The position numbers and the translations under genes were made by a program. A stretch of 64,000 bases of DNA from Aminipila luticellarii. GTDB lineage: Bacteria; Bacillota; Clostridia; Peptostreptococcales; Anaerovoracaceae. Positions 17,054 to 25,380 of this stretch are shown one piece after another. Numbering within the stretch: the stretch's first letter is position 1; every line of letters begins with the position of its first letter. The stretch spans positions 682,001 through 746,000 of the forward strand of contig NZ_CP035281.1 in NCBI RefSeq assembly GCF_004103735.1. Direction: 5' to 3'. The notes below the pieces were generated by a model. It was not told where the DNA came from, did not search any database, and worked only from the letters and a program-made list of their open reading frames with translations.

Positions 17054-17989
17054 ATGAGTAAACAAATTACTACTATCCCGGCAAGACCGAATCAAGATGA
17101 GAAAAGATTAAAAGTTGCTGCCTATTGCCGTGTCAGCACAGAGCATGAAGAACAAAGACAGAGCCTAAAATCACAGGTGGCTTACTATACGCAAAAAATC
17201 TGCGGTAACCCGGATTGGGATTTTGCTGGTATTTACGCTGAACAGGAATCTGGCACAAGAGTGGATAACAGAGAGGAAATTCAGCGATTAATGAATAATT
17301 GCAGAAATGGAAAAGTAGATTTAATTTTAATGAAATCCCTTAGCCGTTTTGGGCGCAATACATTGGATGTCCTGCTTATGCTTGATGAATTATCAAAATT
17401 AAATGTGGTTGCCTACTTTGAAACTGAGAATATTTGGTCTAATGATCCTCGAGTAAAAAAGTACATTACTATGGTAGCAGCAGCTTATCAGGAAGAAAGC
17501 AGACAGAAAAGTGAAGCTATCAAATGGGGTATCCGAGAAAGCAGTCGCCACGGACATATAAAGTTAAATCACTCACAGTTTCTTGGCTACGGCAAAGATA
17601 CCAATGGAAACCTTGTAATCATTGAAGAAGAAGCTAAAATTGTACGGCTTATTTATGATTTGTTTCTGCAAGGTTACGGCTGTCGCAAGATCAAGAAATA
17701 TCTCGAAGATTACGGTATAAAAACGGTCACTGGTAAAGAGCAATGGAGTACGTCAACCATTGACCGAATCTTGTCCAATGAAAAATATATTGGCCGTAAT
17801 ATTACTCCCAAAACTCATACGCCTGATTTTCTTACAGGTAAACAAGAAGAAAACCAAGGACAAATAGATACGATTATTATTGAGAATGCTCACCAAGCGA
17901 TTATTAGCCAAGAAGTGTTTGAAGTTGTACAGAATTTAAAAGGAAACATTAAGGACAAAGAAGTAATTATAAATAGAATCTGTTTCTAA
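17054..17989 (+). CDS. serine recombinase, C-terminally short
   Basis: ATG follows AAGGAGGTTAGGAA. The 311-residue product has the resolvase catalytic domain with VAAYCRVSTEHEEQRQSL (nucleophilic Ser), the SLSRFGRNTLDVL segment and the recombinase domain (IVRLIYDLFLQGYGCRKIKKYL, STIDRILSNEKYIG). Large serine integrases of this type are usually about 480-550 residues; the zinc ribbon and coiled coil are missing and the frame ends at NRICF. It is therefore likely a decayed site-specific recombinase of an integrative element. It precedes the AT-rich FRG/AAA cassette. Confidence 0.8.
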   Translation: MSKQITTIPARPNQDEKRLKVAAYCRVSTEHEEQRQSLKSQVAYYTQKICGNPDWDFAGIYAEQESGTRVDNREEIQRLMNNCRNGKVDLILMKSLSRFGRNTLDVLLMLDELSKLNVVAYFETENIWSNDPRVKKYITMVAAAYQEESRQKSEAIKWGIRESSRHGHIKLNHSQFLGYGKDTNGNLVIIEEEAKIVRLIYDLFLQGYGCRKIKKYLEDYGIKTVTGKEQWSTSTIDRILSNEKYIGRNITPKTHTPDFLTGKQEENQGQIDTIIIENAHQAIISQEVFEVVQNLKGNIKDKEVIINRICF

Positions 17990-18063
17990 AGCAGAAATTT
18001 TGCTGTTTTTCAATGGGTTTCACTATAATACTGTTAGTATTTCCATAATTTACACAAATCTAA

Positions 18064-18092
18064 TTGCTTTATTCGCCGATGCGATATATAAT
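18064..18092 (+). promoter_or_regulatory. sigma-A promoter for the FRG/AAA cassette
   Basis: TTGCTT (18064-18069), 17-base spacer, TATAAT (18087-18092), about 35 bases before the small HTH gene. Confidence 0.55.
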
Positions 18093-18126
18093 ATATACAA
18101 TATTTATTTGTAAAAGGAACGTTTTG

Positions 18127-18309
18127 ATGGATTATATGACAGCGAAAGAAGCAGCGGAAAAATGGGCAATCACTCCACGCCGGGTACAGGTGCTTTGCGC
18201 ACAGGGCAAAATACCGGGCGCTGTTCGGTTTGGGGTTACTTGGGCAATACCCAAGGATGCGGCGAAGCCTAAGGATGGGCGGCGCAGAATACAAAAAGCT
18301 GAAAGATAA
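18127..18309 (+). CDS. small excisionase/MerR-like helix-turn-helix protein
   Basis: Start at 18127 follows AAAGGAACG; the product is 60 residues. MTAKEAAEKWAITPRRVQVL followed by CAQGKIPGAVRFGVTWAIP is the excisionase-type winged HTH used by Xis proteins and small regulators. It lies 18 bases before the FRG gene and could either regulate that cassette or be the directionality factor of the element. Which one cannot be told from sequence. Confidence 0.65.
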   Translation: MDYMTAKEAAEKWAITPRRVQVLCAQGKIPGAVRFGVTWAIPKDAAKPKDGRRRIQKAER

Positions 18310-18327
18310 ATACCGAGGAGTTATTTA

Positions 18328-19749
18328 ATGAAAACAACTGTTATTAGTTCTTTTGATGATTATGTTACTTACACAGAAAACTATAAAAACAATTACTATT
18401 TTAGAGGACAAGCAAATTGCCAATGGGAAATAGCTCCATCTTTGTTTAGAAAAAAAGACTGTCTACCGTTGGAATGTGAAAAAATTCAGGAAGAGATGAA
18501 ACTATCCAAATTGGATGTTTTTTCTTCAATATTTAAACTTCAGCACTATGGATTTTCAACGAGAATCTGTGATTTAAGTATTAGTCCCCTGAGTTCATTG
18601 TTTTTTACTATAGAAGATAATTCTCAGAGTAACTCCGATGGCGTTGTATATGTTTTTAATAAAGAGCTTGCTATTCCATTTAGCAGCAAAGAGGTTGTGT
18701 TGTTTTCAAAAGTTCTTCTAAAAAATTACCCAACCATTGACGCATTAGAGGAGGATGTATTCTCAAAGAATCAGATTCAAGAAATCTTATCTTCAAATTA
18801 TATTATACAATATGACTATCATTTTTCTTATACGAACCAAAGAGCTATTCTTCAAGGAGGTACAGGAATATTATTTGGATTTGATTGCAGTAATGATGTA
18901 ATTAGTCCTATTGGCAAAAAGGGTCTTGACGCTTATATCGATGAAAAAATTATTGTTCCCCGTGATATTAAAAGTGAAATAAGCGACAGATTAAGGAAAC
19001 TCGGCTTTATACATGATGTTTTATATCAAGTTTTTGAAAGTACAAATACAACCAAAAACTTTTCATTAACTAAAACTAAGTTTGATATTCATGATAAATA
19101 TGAGTTTAGAAAGATTCTGGCCAATTATCAAATTAGTAGTATTAACTTTGATAAAGAAGAATTGATTAAAAGAATTGATGAAATTTATAAAAAATTATTT
19201 CTTGCATATGGTGCTAATGCTCGTATATGGCTATACATTTTTCTTGATGAAAATGATCTGACTGAAGGCAACTTTATTTGTAGAACAGAATGGAATCAAG
19301 ATTGTCCTTACACAATTAAATGGACTAAAGATTATTTTACCAGAAGATTTAGCTATATAAATGAACAGGCCTCTGAACAGGAGATAATTAGGAGATTTAG
19401 CGATTTAATTCATCTGATTAATGCCGCATTCGATGATATATCGCATTTTGTTTCTAATAATATATATTCAATAAAGGACTTAATAAATAAAATACAAGCG
19501 TATAAAAAACAAGTTAAAATAGCATCTTTTAAATCTGACGACATTCCAAAAGGTAACTGTGATATTGAGAAGTTTTCAAATGCTGCTTATGCATATATCA
19601 AGGATGTAGAACGCCTTATTGATGAAATGTTGTTATATACTTCCAGAGGAGAGAAAGAACAATTTCTTAAATACTGGGTGGAAGTTCTTGTGAAAGATTG
19701 TAAGAAATCCAAAGAACGTTTGGAAAAGATGGAGGTAAAACATGATTAA
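18328..19749 (+). CDS. FRG-domain protein
   Basis: The 473-residue protein opens with an FRG domain: YYFRGQANCQWEIAPSLFRK (residues 23-42) and LQHYGFSTRICDLSISPL (71-88) are its two conserved blocks. FRG is found in many predicted toxin or abortive-infection proteins, usually N-terminal to variable effectors. The remaining ~300 residues are rich in Lys, Asn, Ile and coiled-coil-like stretches near the end (SRGEKEQFLKYWVEVLVKDC). It is strongly AT-rich compared with the arsenic operon. The stop overlaps the next start by 8 bases, so the products are probably made together. A defence effector is inferred. Confidence 0.72.
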   Translation: MKTTVISSFDDYVTYTENYKNNYYFRGQANCQWEIAPSLFRKKDCLPLECEKIQEEMKLSKLDVFSSIFKLQHYGFSTRICDLSISPLSSLFFTIEDNSQSNSDGVVYVFNKELAIPFSSKEVVLFSKVLLKNYPTIDALEEDVFSKNQIQEILSSNYIIQYDYHFSYTNQRAILQGGTGILFGFDCSNDVISPIGKKGLDAYIDEKIIVPRDIKSEISDRLRKLGFIHDVLYQVFESTNTTKNFSLTKTKFDIHDKYEFRKILANYQISSINFDKEELIKRIDEIYKKLFLAYGANARIWLYIFLDENDLTEGNFICRTEWNQDCPYTIKWTKDYFTRRFSYINEQASEQEIIRRFSDLIHLINAAFDDISHFVSNNIYSIKDLINKIQAYKKQVKIASFKSDDIPKGNCDIEKFSNAAYAYIKDVERLIDEMLLYTSRGEKEQFLKYWVEVLVKDCKKSKERLEKMEVKHD

Positions 19750-20488
19750 AGTTGTATATTTTGATGACTTGTCAGCAACAGATTATCTAAACATATATGA
19801 TGGTGGAGAAAAAATACAAACTAAAAATAAAATTGAAGAAAAAAATAAAGAGTTAGCAAGTAAGACTTCTGCTAATTTGTTTGCTAAGCTAAGCTGGCTT
19901 CCTTTTTTAGGTGGCAGTGCTGAAACAAGTGCAAGTGCAGACTTTTCATTAAGTGGGTCGTCCTTAGTAAAAACTACACTATCAAATACTGTTTTAACAG
20001 ACTTTTTGAATAGAGCTCAAAATGATGAAAGAATATGTGTATTTAATGATTATAAAGTAAGAGCTTATAAAAACTCTATCGCATTTTTTAAAATGTTTAC
20101 ACCCTTTCTAAAAATTACAAAATCCGACTTCACTACCGATGAGGGTTTTGTTTTCGATATTTCTAAGTTAGATGAGGCTTTTACCAGCGGCAAAGGCTAT
20201 TATGAATTAATTGCCGAGAATACCGTAGGTGGGATGCTGAAAAAGCACATATTCCGTTTCAACATTGTATCTTTCAGAAATAATTATAGTATAGCTGATT
20301 TATCTAAAATGGATTTAAATTATTATGCAGTCAAGGTCGGAAAATCTGAGGAAGAGATGTTGGATATTAGTAAGGAGTTTAATTTTGAGCAGAAATCAAT
20401 AAGTTCTGCTTTTGATATTATTGAAGATCAAAGTAACGGCAATGCCTTGGATGTATTCGACGTAATTCTTGCCGGAGTAGATATATGA
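19742..20488 (+). CDS. unknown middle protein of the FRG/AAA cassette
   Basis: This 248-residue protein has a Lys-rich segment (EKIQTKNKIEEKNKELASK), then a small hydrophobic Ser/Gly/Ala-rich stretch (LSWLPFLGGSAETSASADFS), then mixed alpha/beta sequence. It has no catalytic motif I recognise; the layout recalls DUF6414-type proteins, but I am not sure. It overlaps the FRG gene by 8 bases and the AAA+ gene by 4 bases, so the three form a translationally coupled unit. Its start is behind GATGGAGG. Confidence 0.55.
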   Translation: MIKVVYFDDLSATDYLNIYDGGEKIQTKNKIEEKNKELASKTSANLFAKLSWLPFLGGSAETSASADFSLSGSSLVKTTLSNTVLTDFLNRAQNDERICVFNDYKVRAYKNSIAFFKMFTPFLKITKSDFTTDEGFVFDISKLDEAFTSGKGYYELIAENTVGGMLKKHIFRFNIVSFRNNYSIADLSKMDLNYYAVKVGKSEEEMLDISKEFNFEQKSISSAFDIIEDQSNGNALDVFDVILAGVDI

Positions 20489-21615
20489 AGAAAATTACTA
20501 TTTTTTATGGTCCTAAAAAAGGGTATGAAAAACTAATACCAAATGACAACACTTCATTATCAGAATTTATAACCAATGATGATGCGAAAAGGAAAGAGAT
20601 TATCATTAAGCAACAGAATCAAGGACAAGAATATGAAGCGGAGAAAATTAAAACTCATATTAATAATTTAGTTGCTTATTCAGAATCATATGCTGGAATT
20701 ACCGAGGGGGCCGTTCAAAGCTTTATCAGCATATTAAGCGGATATGATATTGATAATCTATTCCTTCAAAATCCGCCTATTCAAATACGGCAACAATTTG
20801 AACAGACTTTCCCCAAAATAGTTGAAGTAAAAAAATATAATTATAAAACATTGACTAAATCAGCTTTCTTAAAAATAAACAATTCTTTTTCTGAATATAT
20901 CGTTGGACAAGAGAAGGCTAAAGAACGTATTCTTGTTTCATTATACCCTTTGCTAAATAAATCTAATAGAAAACCTATGGTCTTGATGTTTTATGGTCCT
21001 TCGGGGGTAGGCAAAACAGAAACGGCAAAATTCATTAGCAAAACACTGGGTGAAAAACTATTCAGAAAACAATTTTCAATGTTTCATAGTGGAGAGTTTA
21101 GCGGTTATTTATTTGGAGGAAACCATTCACAACCATGTTTTGCTAAAGATTTGTTAGAAAGGGAATCAAATGTAATTTTGCTTGATGAGTTTGATAAACC
21201 GGCGCCTGTGTTTCATAGTGCTTTTTATCAGCTGTTTGATGAGGGTGTTTTTGAAGATAAAAATTATCATGTCGAATTATTTAATTCAATAATCATATGT
21301 ACATCTAATTACCAAAATGAGGAGGAAATTAGAAAGTATTTGGGCGATCCAATCTTTTATCGGTTTGATCGATTTATAAAGTTTGATACCTTATCTTTAG
21401 AATCAATAAAGAGAATTATTGACATATGTGCGTCAAACAAAATGAAAACCATTAATTTCAAGGAAAGGAAAATCGTTAATATCAAGAGAATTAAAGATAT
21501 TATGTATAGTAACGCCTCCAGATTTACCAATGTAAGACAAGTCGATAAAATAGTGCAGGAATTTATCGATATGGAATTGGTTAATAGATTTATATTAAAT
21601 AACTCAAAAAAGTAA
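20485..21615 (+). CDS. AAA+ ATPase of ClpX/ClpB-C type
   Basis: The 376-residue protein has a ~130-residue unique N-terminus, then EYIVGQEKAKERILVSLYPL (the box before Walker A in Clp ATPases), Walker A GPSGVGKT (171-178), Walker B ILLDEFDK (231-238) and a sensor-1 Asn in IIICTSNYQNEE. A C-terminal helical region (SNASRFTNVRQVDKIVQEFI) follows. It is an AAA_2-like remodelling ATPase, but there is no Clp substrate domain or peptidase loop. It probably powers or senses for the FRG protein; that is inference from coupling alone. Confidence 0.75.
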   Translation: MKKITIFYGPKKGYEKLIPNDNTSLSEFITNDDAKRKEIIIKQQNQGQEYEAEKIKTHINNLVAYSESYAGITEGAVQSFISILSGYDIDNLFLQNPPIQIRQQFEQTFPKIVEVKKYNYKTLTKSAFLKINNSFSEYIVGQEKAKERILVSLYPLLNKSNRKPMVLMFYGPSGVGKTETAKFISKTLGEKLFRKQFSMFHSGEFSGYLFGGNHSQPCFAKDLLERESNVILLDEFDKPAPVFHSAFYQLFDEGVFEDKNYHVELFNSIIICTSNYQNEEEIRKYLGDPIFYRFDRFIKFDTLSLESIKRIIDICASNKMKTINFKERKIVNIKRIKDIMYSNASRFTNVRQVDKIVQEFIDMELVNRFILNNSKK

Positions 21616-21659
21616 TACCCCTTTATTAGTGCATCTATTTTGACCTAATGACACAACGA

Positions 21660-21690
21660 CCTTGAAATTTAAATAGTTTCAAGGTTTTTT
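21660..21690 (+). terminator. rho-independent terminator of the FRG/AAA cassette
   Basis: CCTTGAAA / TTTCAAGG stem with a 9-base loop and six T. Confidence 0.85.
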
Positions 21691-21781
21691 CATTTTATGA
21701 AAGGAAAATGACCACTAATTTAACGCACACGGTCTTTTGAAAAAAATGTTGAGCCGTGTGGGGCAGAAAGGTGGTTTTATT

Positions 21782-22300
21782 ATGCCTAAAATTAAAATGT
21801 GTGACAGCGATAACAAAAGTATAAAGGATGGGTGTGAGGAGTTTTTACTTATGTGCAAGGTGAGAAACTATTCCAAGTATACGATTAAGTATTATCAAAA
21901 TGTGATACACAACTTTGAACTTTTCTATCCACTTGATAGTAGCATTGAAGAGGTTACAGAACTAATAGTAAATAAGTATCTACTATTTCTGAACAATAAA
22001 GGGATTGCAGGGAAAACAGTTAAAGCTTATATAGGCGGTATCAGAACAGTATTCTACTTCTTTATGGAGAAAGGTTGGATTGAGAAATTTATCATTAAGA
22101 GGCCTAAATTTGAAAAGCCAATTAAAAATGTATATATGAAAGAAGAATTAAATAAACAGCTTCATTCTAAATTAACATATGATGATGCAGAAAATCTCTT
22201 TAATTTAATAATAGATCATGGGGAGCATTGTAGTGAAAAGTACTTTAAAGAAGGAATGATTTCAGGAATTAGATTATTCAAGGAGCTACTATATACATAA
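21782..22300 (+). pseudogene. truncated tyrosine recombinase/integrase
   Basis: ATG at 21782 follows AAAGGTGG. The 172 residues contain the core-binding SAM-like domain of XerC/XerD-type integrases (NYSKYTIKYYQNVIHNFELF, NKGIAGKTVKAYIGGIRTVF, YFFMEKGWI). The frame then changes to unrelated sequence after MKEELNK and stops. The catalytic domain with the R-H-R-Y residues is absent, so it cannot recombine DNA. Together with the shortened serine recombinase on the other side, it brackets the FRG/AAA cassette and marks it as cargo of a decayed mobile element. Confidence 0.75.
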
Positions 22301-22780
22301 TATAAACATGATTATATAAAGATTTAAGCCACTTTTTATTCTTAATGGATAGATAATACCAAAAGGTATTATAACTTGAAGTTAGGATTAAGAAGTGGCT
22401 ATTTTTATTGATAAATAAGATGCAATTATAAGGGGGCGTAGTTTACATTCTATCGGAGTATTTGATGTTTTCATAGGGTGCTATCACTTCGGGATACACC
22501 GAAAGGTTATTTTTTTCAACCGATACTAATATTTGAATAGAATTTATGAATGGTTTAAATCTTTTAGTTTTGAAGAGGATTCATTTGAAATAAAAAATAA
22601 AACCAATAAAAAAGATTAAGCAAATAATAAAAGCCCTCACAAGACAAATTATTAAATACTTAATCTAAATCAACACTTACAAATACATAATATCACTTTT
22701 AAATTTTTTCTGCAATCTCTATATTTTTATTTAATAGATATTTATCGGGCTAAATAAAGAAAAGATTTCATAGGTAAATA
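22301..22780. other. AT-rich gene-free stretch with one hairpin
   Basis: I see no ORF with a ribosome site. AGCCACTT..CTTAAT (22326) pairs with ATTAAGAAGTGGCT (about 22387-22400) with a bulge and is followed by ATTTTTATT, giving a probable terminator for the integrase remnant. Confidence 0.5.
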
Positions 22781-22809
22781 TTGTTAATAATAAAACTTTA
22801 ATATATAAT
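22781..22809 (+). promoter_or_regulatory. promoter of the type I toxin
   Basis: TTGTTA (22781-22786), 17-base spacer, TATAAT (22804-22809). The transcript would begin near 22816 with GGATTACCG, a short stem-loop also found at the 5' end of the antisense RNA. Confidence 0.7.
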
Positions 22810-22886
22810 AACTACAGGATTACCGTTTGGCGGTTTAGTCACTTACTCTCAAAAGGGCTTGGGCTTAATTGGAAGTAGGTGATGCT

Positions 22887-22991
22887 ATGTATGTTACATA
22901 TGATGGGTTGTTTAACTATTCACTTGTGATAATTGGAATCGTTTCCATTTGTGTTACAGTATGCATTGCAATACTTAAGCACAAAAAATAG
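22887..22991 (+). CDS. TxpA/holin-like type I toxin peptide, 34 residues
   Basis: ATG at 22887 follows AGTAGGTGATG. The peptide MYVTYDGLFNYSLVIIGIVS, then ICVTVCIAILKHKK, has a short polar start, one hydrophobic membrane helix and a Lys-rich end. This is the layout of the TxpA / putative holin-like toxin family in Firmicutes. These peptides disturb the membrane and are held in check by an antisense RNA. A candidate antisense RNA is convergent and overlaps the gene's 3' end (next entries). The gene is too short for usual gene calling. It lies between the integrase remnant and IS debris. Confidence 0.78.
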   Translation: MYVTYDGLFNYSLVIIGIVSICVTVCIAILKHKK

Positions 22992-23081
22992 CAACAACCG
23001 CCTATACTTTAGCGAGTTGGCGGCTGTTGTTTAAAACGTAAGTTTTGACTAACCGCCCTGCAAAAGCGGTAATCCTTTTAT
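22985..23081 (-). ncRNA. candidate RatA-like antitoxin RNA
   Basis: On the minus strand TTGAAT (23111-23116) and TATTAT (23088-23093) with a 17-base spacer form a promoter. The RNA would start near 23081, run through AGGATTACCGC..GGGCGGTTAGTC and end at the 22993-23031 hairpin, which in this direction is followed by TATTTTTTG. It would be complementary to the 3' end of the toxin mRNA, as in txpA/ratA. Confidence 0.65.
22992..23031 (-). terminator. terminator hairpin of the antisense RNA
   Basis: AACAACCGCC (22993-23002) pairs with GGCGGCTGTTGTT (23019-23031). The T tract lies on the minus-strand side. The toxin mRNA probably ends at the next hairpin (ACCGC..GCGGT, 23052-23070, then CCTTTTAT). 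Confidence 0.65.
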
Positions 23082-23290
23082 ATCTATATAATATCATTAT
23101 ATAATTTTTAATTCAACAAAAGTTCTAAAATATTTTTTATTTAATCTTTAACAATTACAATTATTACCAAGTAACCTCACAAATTCACCAAAATTTAAAA
23201 CTAAAAACGCACCTCTATCCCTTTAATTGCAATGGATTTCACGTTTTTTATTTTTATTAAAATTTTTATCAAAAAATCGGTGTTGAAATT

Positions 23291-23542
23291 TCAATGGTTT
23301 GAGGGGTGTAGGGGTACATTATTCATACTTCGATGTCCAAGGATTCCACCTAATTCGTGGTAGATTTCCTTGATTTCATCGCATATCGCGTTCTTTTGGG
23401 CATAGTAATCCGATTTACTATGTTTCAAGTAATTGTAGTAAGCATTTGGAAATATTCCTGTTTTGCTTAGTAGCCAACGGAGGCCAAACTGATTTTTATG
23501 ATTTTCTATGAATCGATATACCACTAATCGATTCCTTTGCAA
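23291..23542 (-). pseudogene. IS3-family transposase orfB, 5' fragment
   Basis: The frame encodes RFIENHKNQFGLRWLLSKTG and EIYHELGGILGHRSM, the start of an IS3-family OrfB, then runs into unrelated codons. The DDE catalytic core is missing. It overlaps orfA in another frame, as in IS3 elements that use a programmed frameshift; an A-run (A7G on the minus strand, near 23555) provides a slippery site. The element is inactive. Confidence 0.75.
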
Positions 23543-23804
23543 AGAATGCCGCTGCTTTTTTTAGGAAGTCATTTTCTTTCTTGGCTTCTGCAAGTTCTTG
23601 CCTTAGGTTATGAACCTCCTGCATTAATTCGTATTCGGATTTTGTGGCATCATTTTTTTGGCGTTCTTGGCGATAAGTACGCATCCAGTTGGATATAGTT
23701 GCGTGACAAACTCCGTATTCGGCGGCAAGACTTGAAATGGTACGTCCATCTTGGACATGCAATTTTACGACTTTTCGTTTTGTTTCTTCGCTAACTGTTT
23801 TCAT
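23496..23804 (-). CDS. IS3-family transposase orfA
   Basis: The 102-residue product has the IS3 OrfA helix-turn-helix (RTISSLAAEYGVCHATISNW) and a leucine-zipper region (EVHNLRQELAEAKKENDFLK) ending at KKAAAFFAKES. It appears intact but its orfB partner is truncated, so it is probably a relic; it may still bind the IS ends. It is in the same orientation as the IS481 remnant just to the right. Confidence 0.75.
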   Translation of the reverse strand: MKTVSEETKRKVVKLHVQDGRTISSLAAEYGVCHATISNWMRTYRQERQKNDATKSEYELMQEVHNLRQELAEAKKENDFLKKAAAFFAKESISGISIHRKS

Positions 23805-23852
23805 ACAAAAACTCCTTTTCTAATAAGTATTTTAATCTATTAGATGGGAGTG

Positions 23853-24722
23853 TTACAAGTTTAATATACCATTGCAGGCATGAAAATATTCATTATCCTT
23901 ACGATGTGAGCGTTCCACTTTACCATTATGTCTTGGAGTATAAGGCCTTATCATTTTATGGATAATACCTTGTTCCTTAAGAGTTCGTTGGAATAGCGTT
24001 AACGTTGGATTTTTAGAAGTACCAAGACATTTTGTAAATTCCTGCCCATTATCGGTCTGAACACATTCGATCTTAAATGGGAAAGCTTTCATAACTTGTT
24101 TAAGGAATTCAGAAGCAGAATAAGAGCTGTGATCCTCAAAAGCAGCAAGATATCTAAAACGAGAGAATTCATCAATAGCAGTATATTGATAGAATTTCTT
24201 ATCAGAAGCTTCGCCAACAAGGCAAGAGGATGGAACAAATTTAACATCAATTTGTACTCTTTGACCTGGATACTCCATTTGCTCATATTTTTTAGCAATA
24301 TATTTAGGATTCTGAGGTTTCTTAGGGATCAAAGATTGTTTGATTAGTACTCGATAAAGACCAGTAATGGATCTGGAATATCCACGCTGTCGCAGTTTGA
24401 CCCAAAAGACAACAAGACCTGCATTTGGATTCCTACGACGCATATCATGAATGAGTTTAAGCTCATTTGCAGTATGCTAATTTTTATGGGAATGAGGCTT
24501 ACGAGAAAGTTCTCTCAGGGACTCAATGGAGCCATCATATCTACGCAACCAACGATAAATATATTGCCTGTTGTGATGATATCTGATAGCAGCTTTTGTA
24601 AGGCCAAATCTTTGAGCATATTTAATTAAGGATAGACGATATTTCATATCTTGTGTTATACTTGCCATACGGGAGACCTCCAATTTGTGATGTTTTGGTT
24701 TGTGGTGAATGAAGCATAACAT
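23853..24722 (-). pseudogene. IS481-like transposase with in-frame amber stop and lost C-terminus
   Basis: Read right to left, the frame starts with an HTH region (KYAQRFGLTKAAIRYHHNRQ), continues through a TAG stop at 24477-24479 in the same frame, then encodes the integrase core (RVQIDVKFVPSSC, YTAIDEFSRFRYLAAFEDHS, VQTDNGQEF, RPYTPRHNGKVERSHRKDNE). All three acidic residues of the core are present. After NEYFHA the normal C-terminus is replaced by a few unrelated residues at the junction with the IS3 debris. One nonsense mutation plus a truncation make it non-functional unless the stop is read through. Confidence 0.8.
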
Positions 24723-24867
24723 AATTTTAGTGTTTCCTGTATTTAATTTTTGTCTTAATGTAACACATGTATTGTAATCCTACAAATGGCTGATGTGCAC
24801 ATCGGCCTTGCGGAAGGAATGGACAACAAAAAAGCGCCCCTGTTCGGAGCGTCACAAGCGACATTAG

Positions 24868-25320
24868 AAAGGCTGCATCAATCAGATAATATCTGCCACC
24901 GTTTCCCTCATGCCGCTATTGATGTTTGGGCTAAAGCGCGTCTATGACAATCACCTGTATTTCCAGCGGTGCAAGCTGTGCAACAATTTATTCCTTGCCA
25001 AGACCGCCAATATCCCCACCTACTGCGGCGAGAACTGCAAACGGGAAGCGGTGCGGCTCAACAAGCAGCGATTTGACGAAAAGGCTAAAATGCTGGATTA
25101 TGAGCGGCAGCACAAAAACAGCTATATGTACTGGTACAACAAGGTGAAGAAGCTACAAAACGAATCTTCCGGCGCTGATAAGCGGACGAAAGTGGAAACG
25201 GCTTTTGAAGTGTTCAAGGCCAAGAACGTCGAGCGCAAAACGGCGGTAAAGGATGGCCGGATGCCAGAGAAGAAATATATTGATTGGCTTTATAAGCAAC
25301 AAGGAGAGATCGAGAGATAA
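24868..25320 (+). pseudogene. C-terminal fragment of a DUF6076-like Cys-cluster protein
   Basis: The frame is open from 24868; the first ATG is at 24910. The product has FQRCKLCNNLFLAKTANIPT and YCGENCK, a CxxC...CxxxC zinc-knuckle pattern seen near the C-terminus of DUF6076-type proteins of clostridial mobile elements, then a basic helical tail (YIDWLYKQQGEIER). There is no ribosome site before 24910 and an unrelated short frame overlaps upstream, so it is probably the 3' remnant of a larger gene cut by the IS insertions. Family name given with low confidence. Confidence 0.5.
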
Positions 25321-25380
25321 TAATTGAATTTTTGTAAGATAATCTATCCTGATGCGTCTTATAGTTAAGGAGGTGAAAAA

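Noticed and set aside
24786-24947. 53-codon frame before the DUF6076-like fragment
   Set aside because: No ribosome site, no recognised family, overlaps the better-supported frame; likely remnant DNA.
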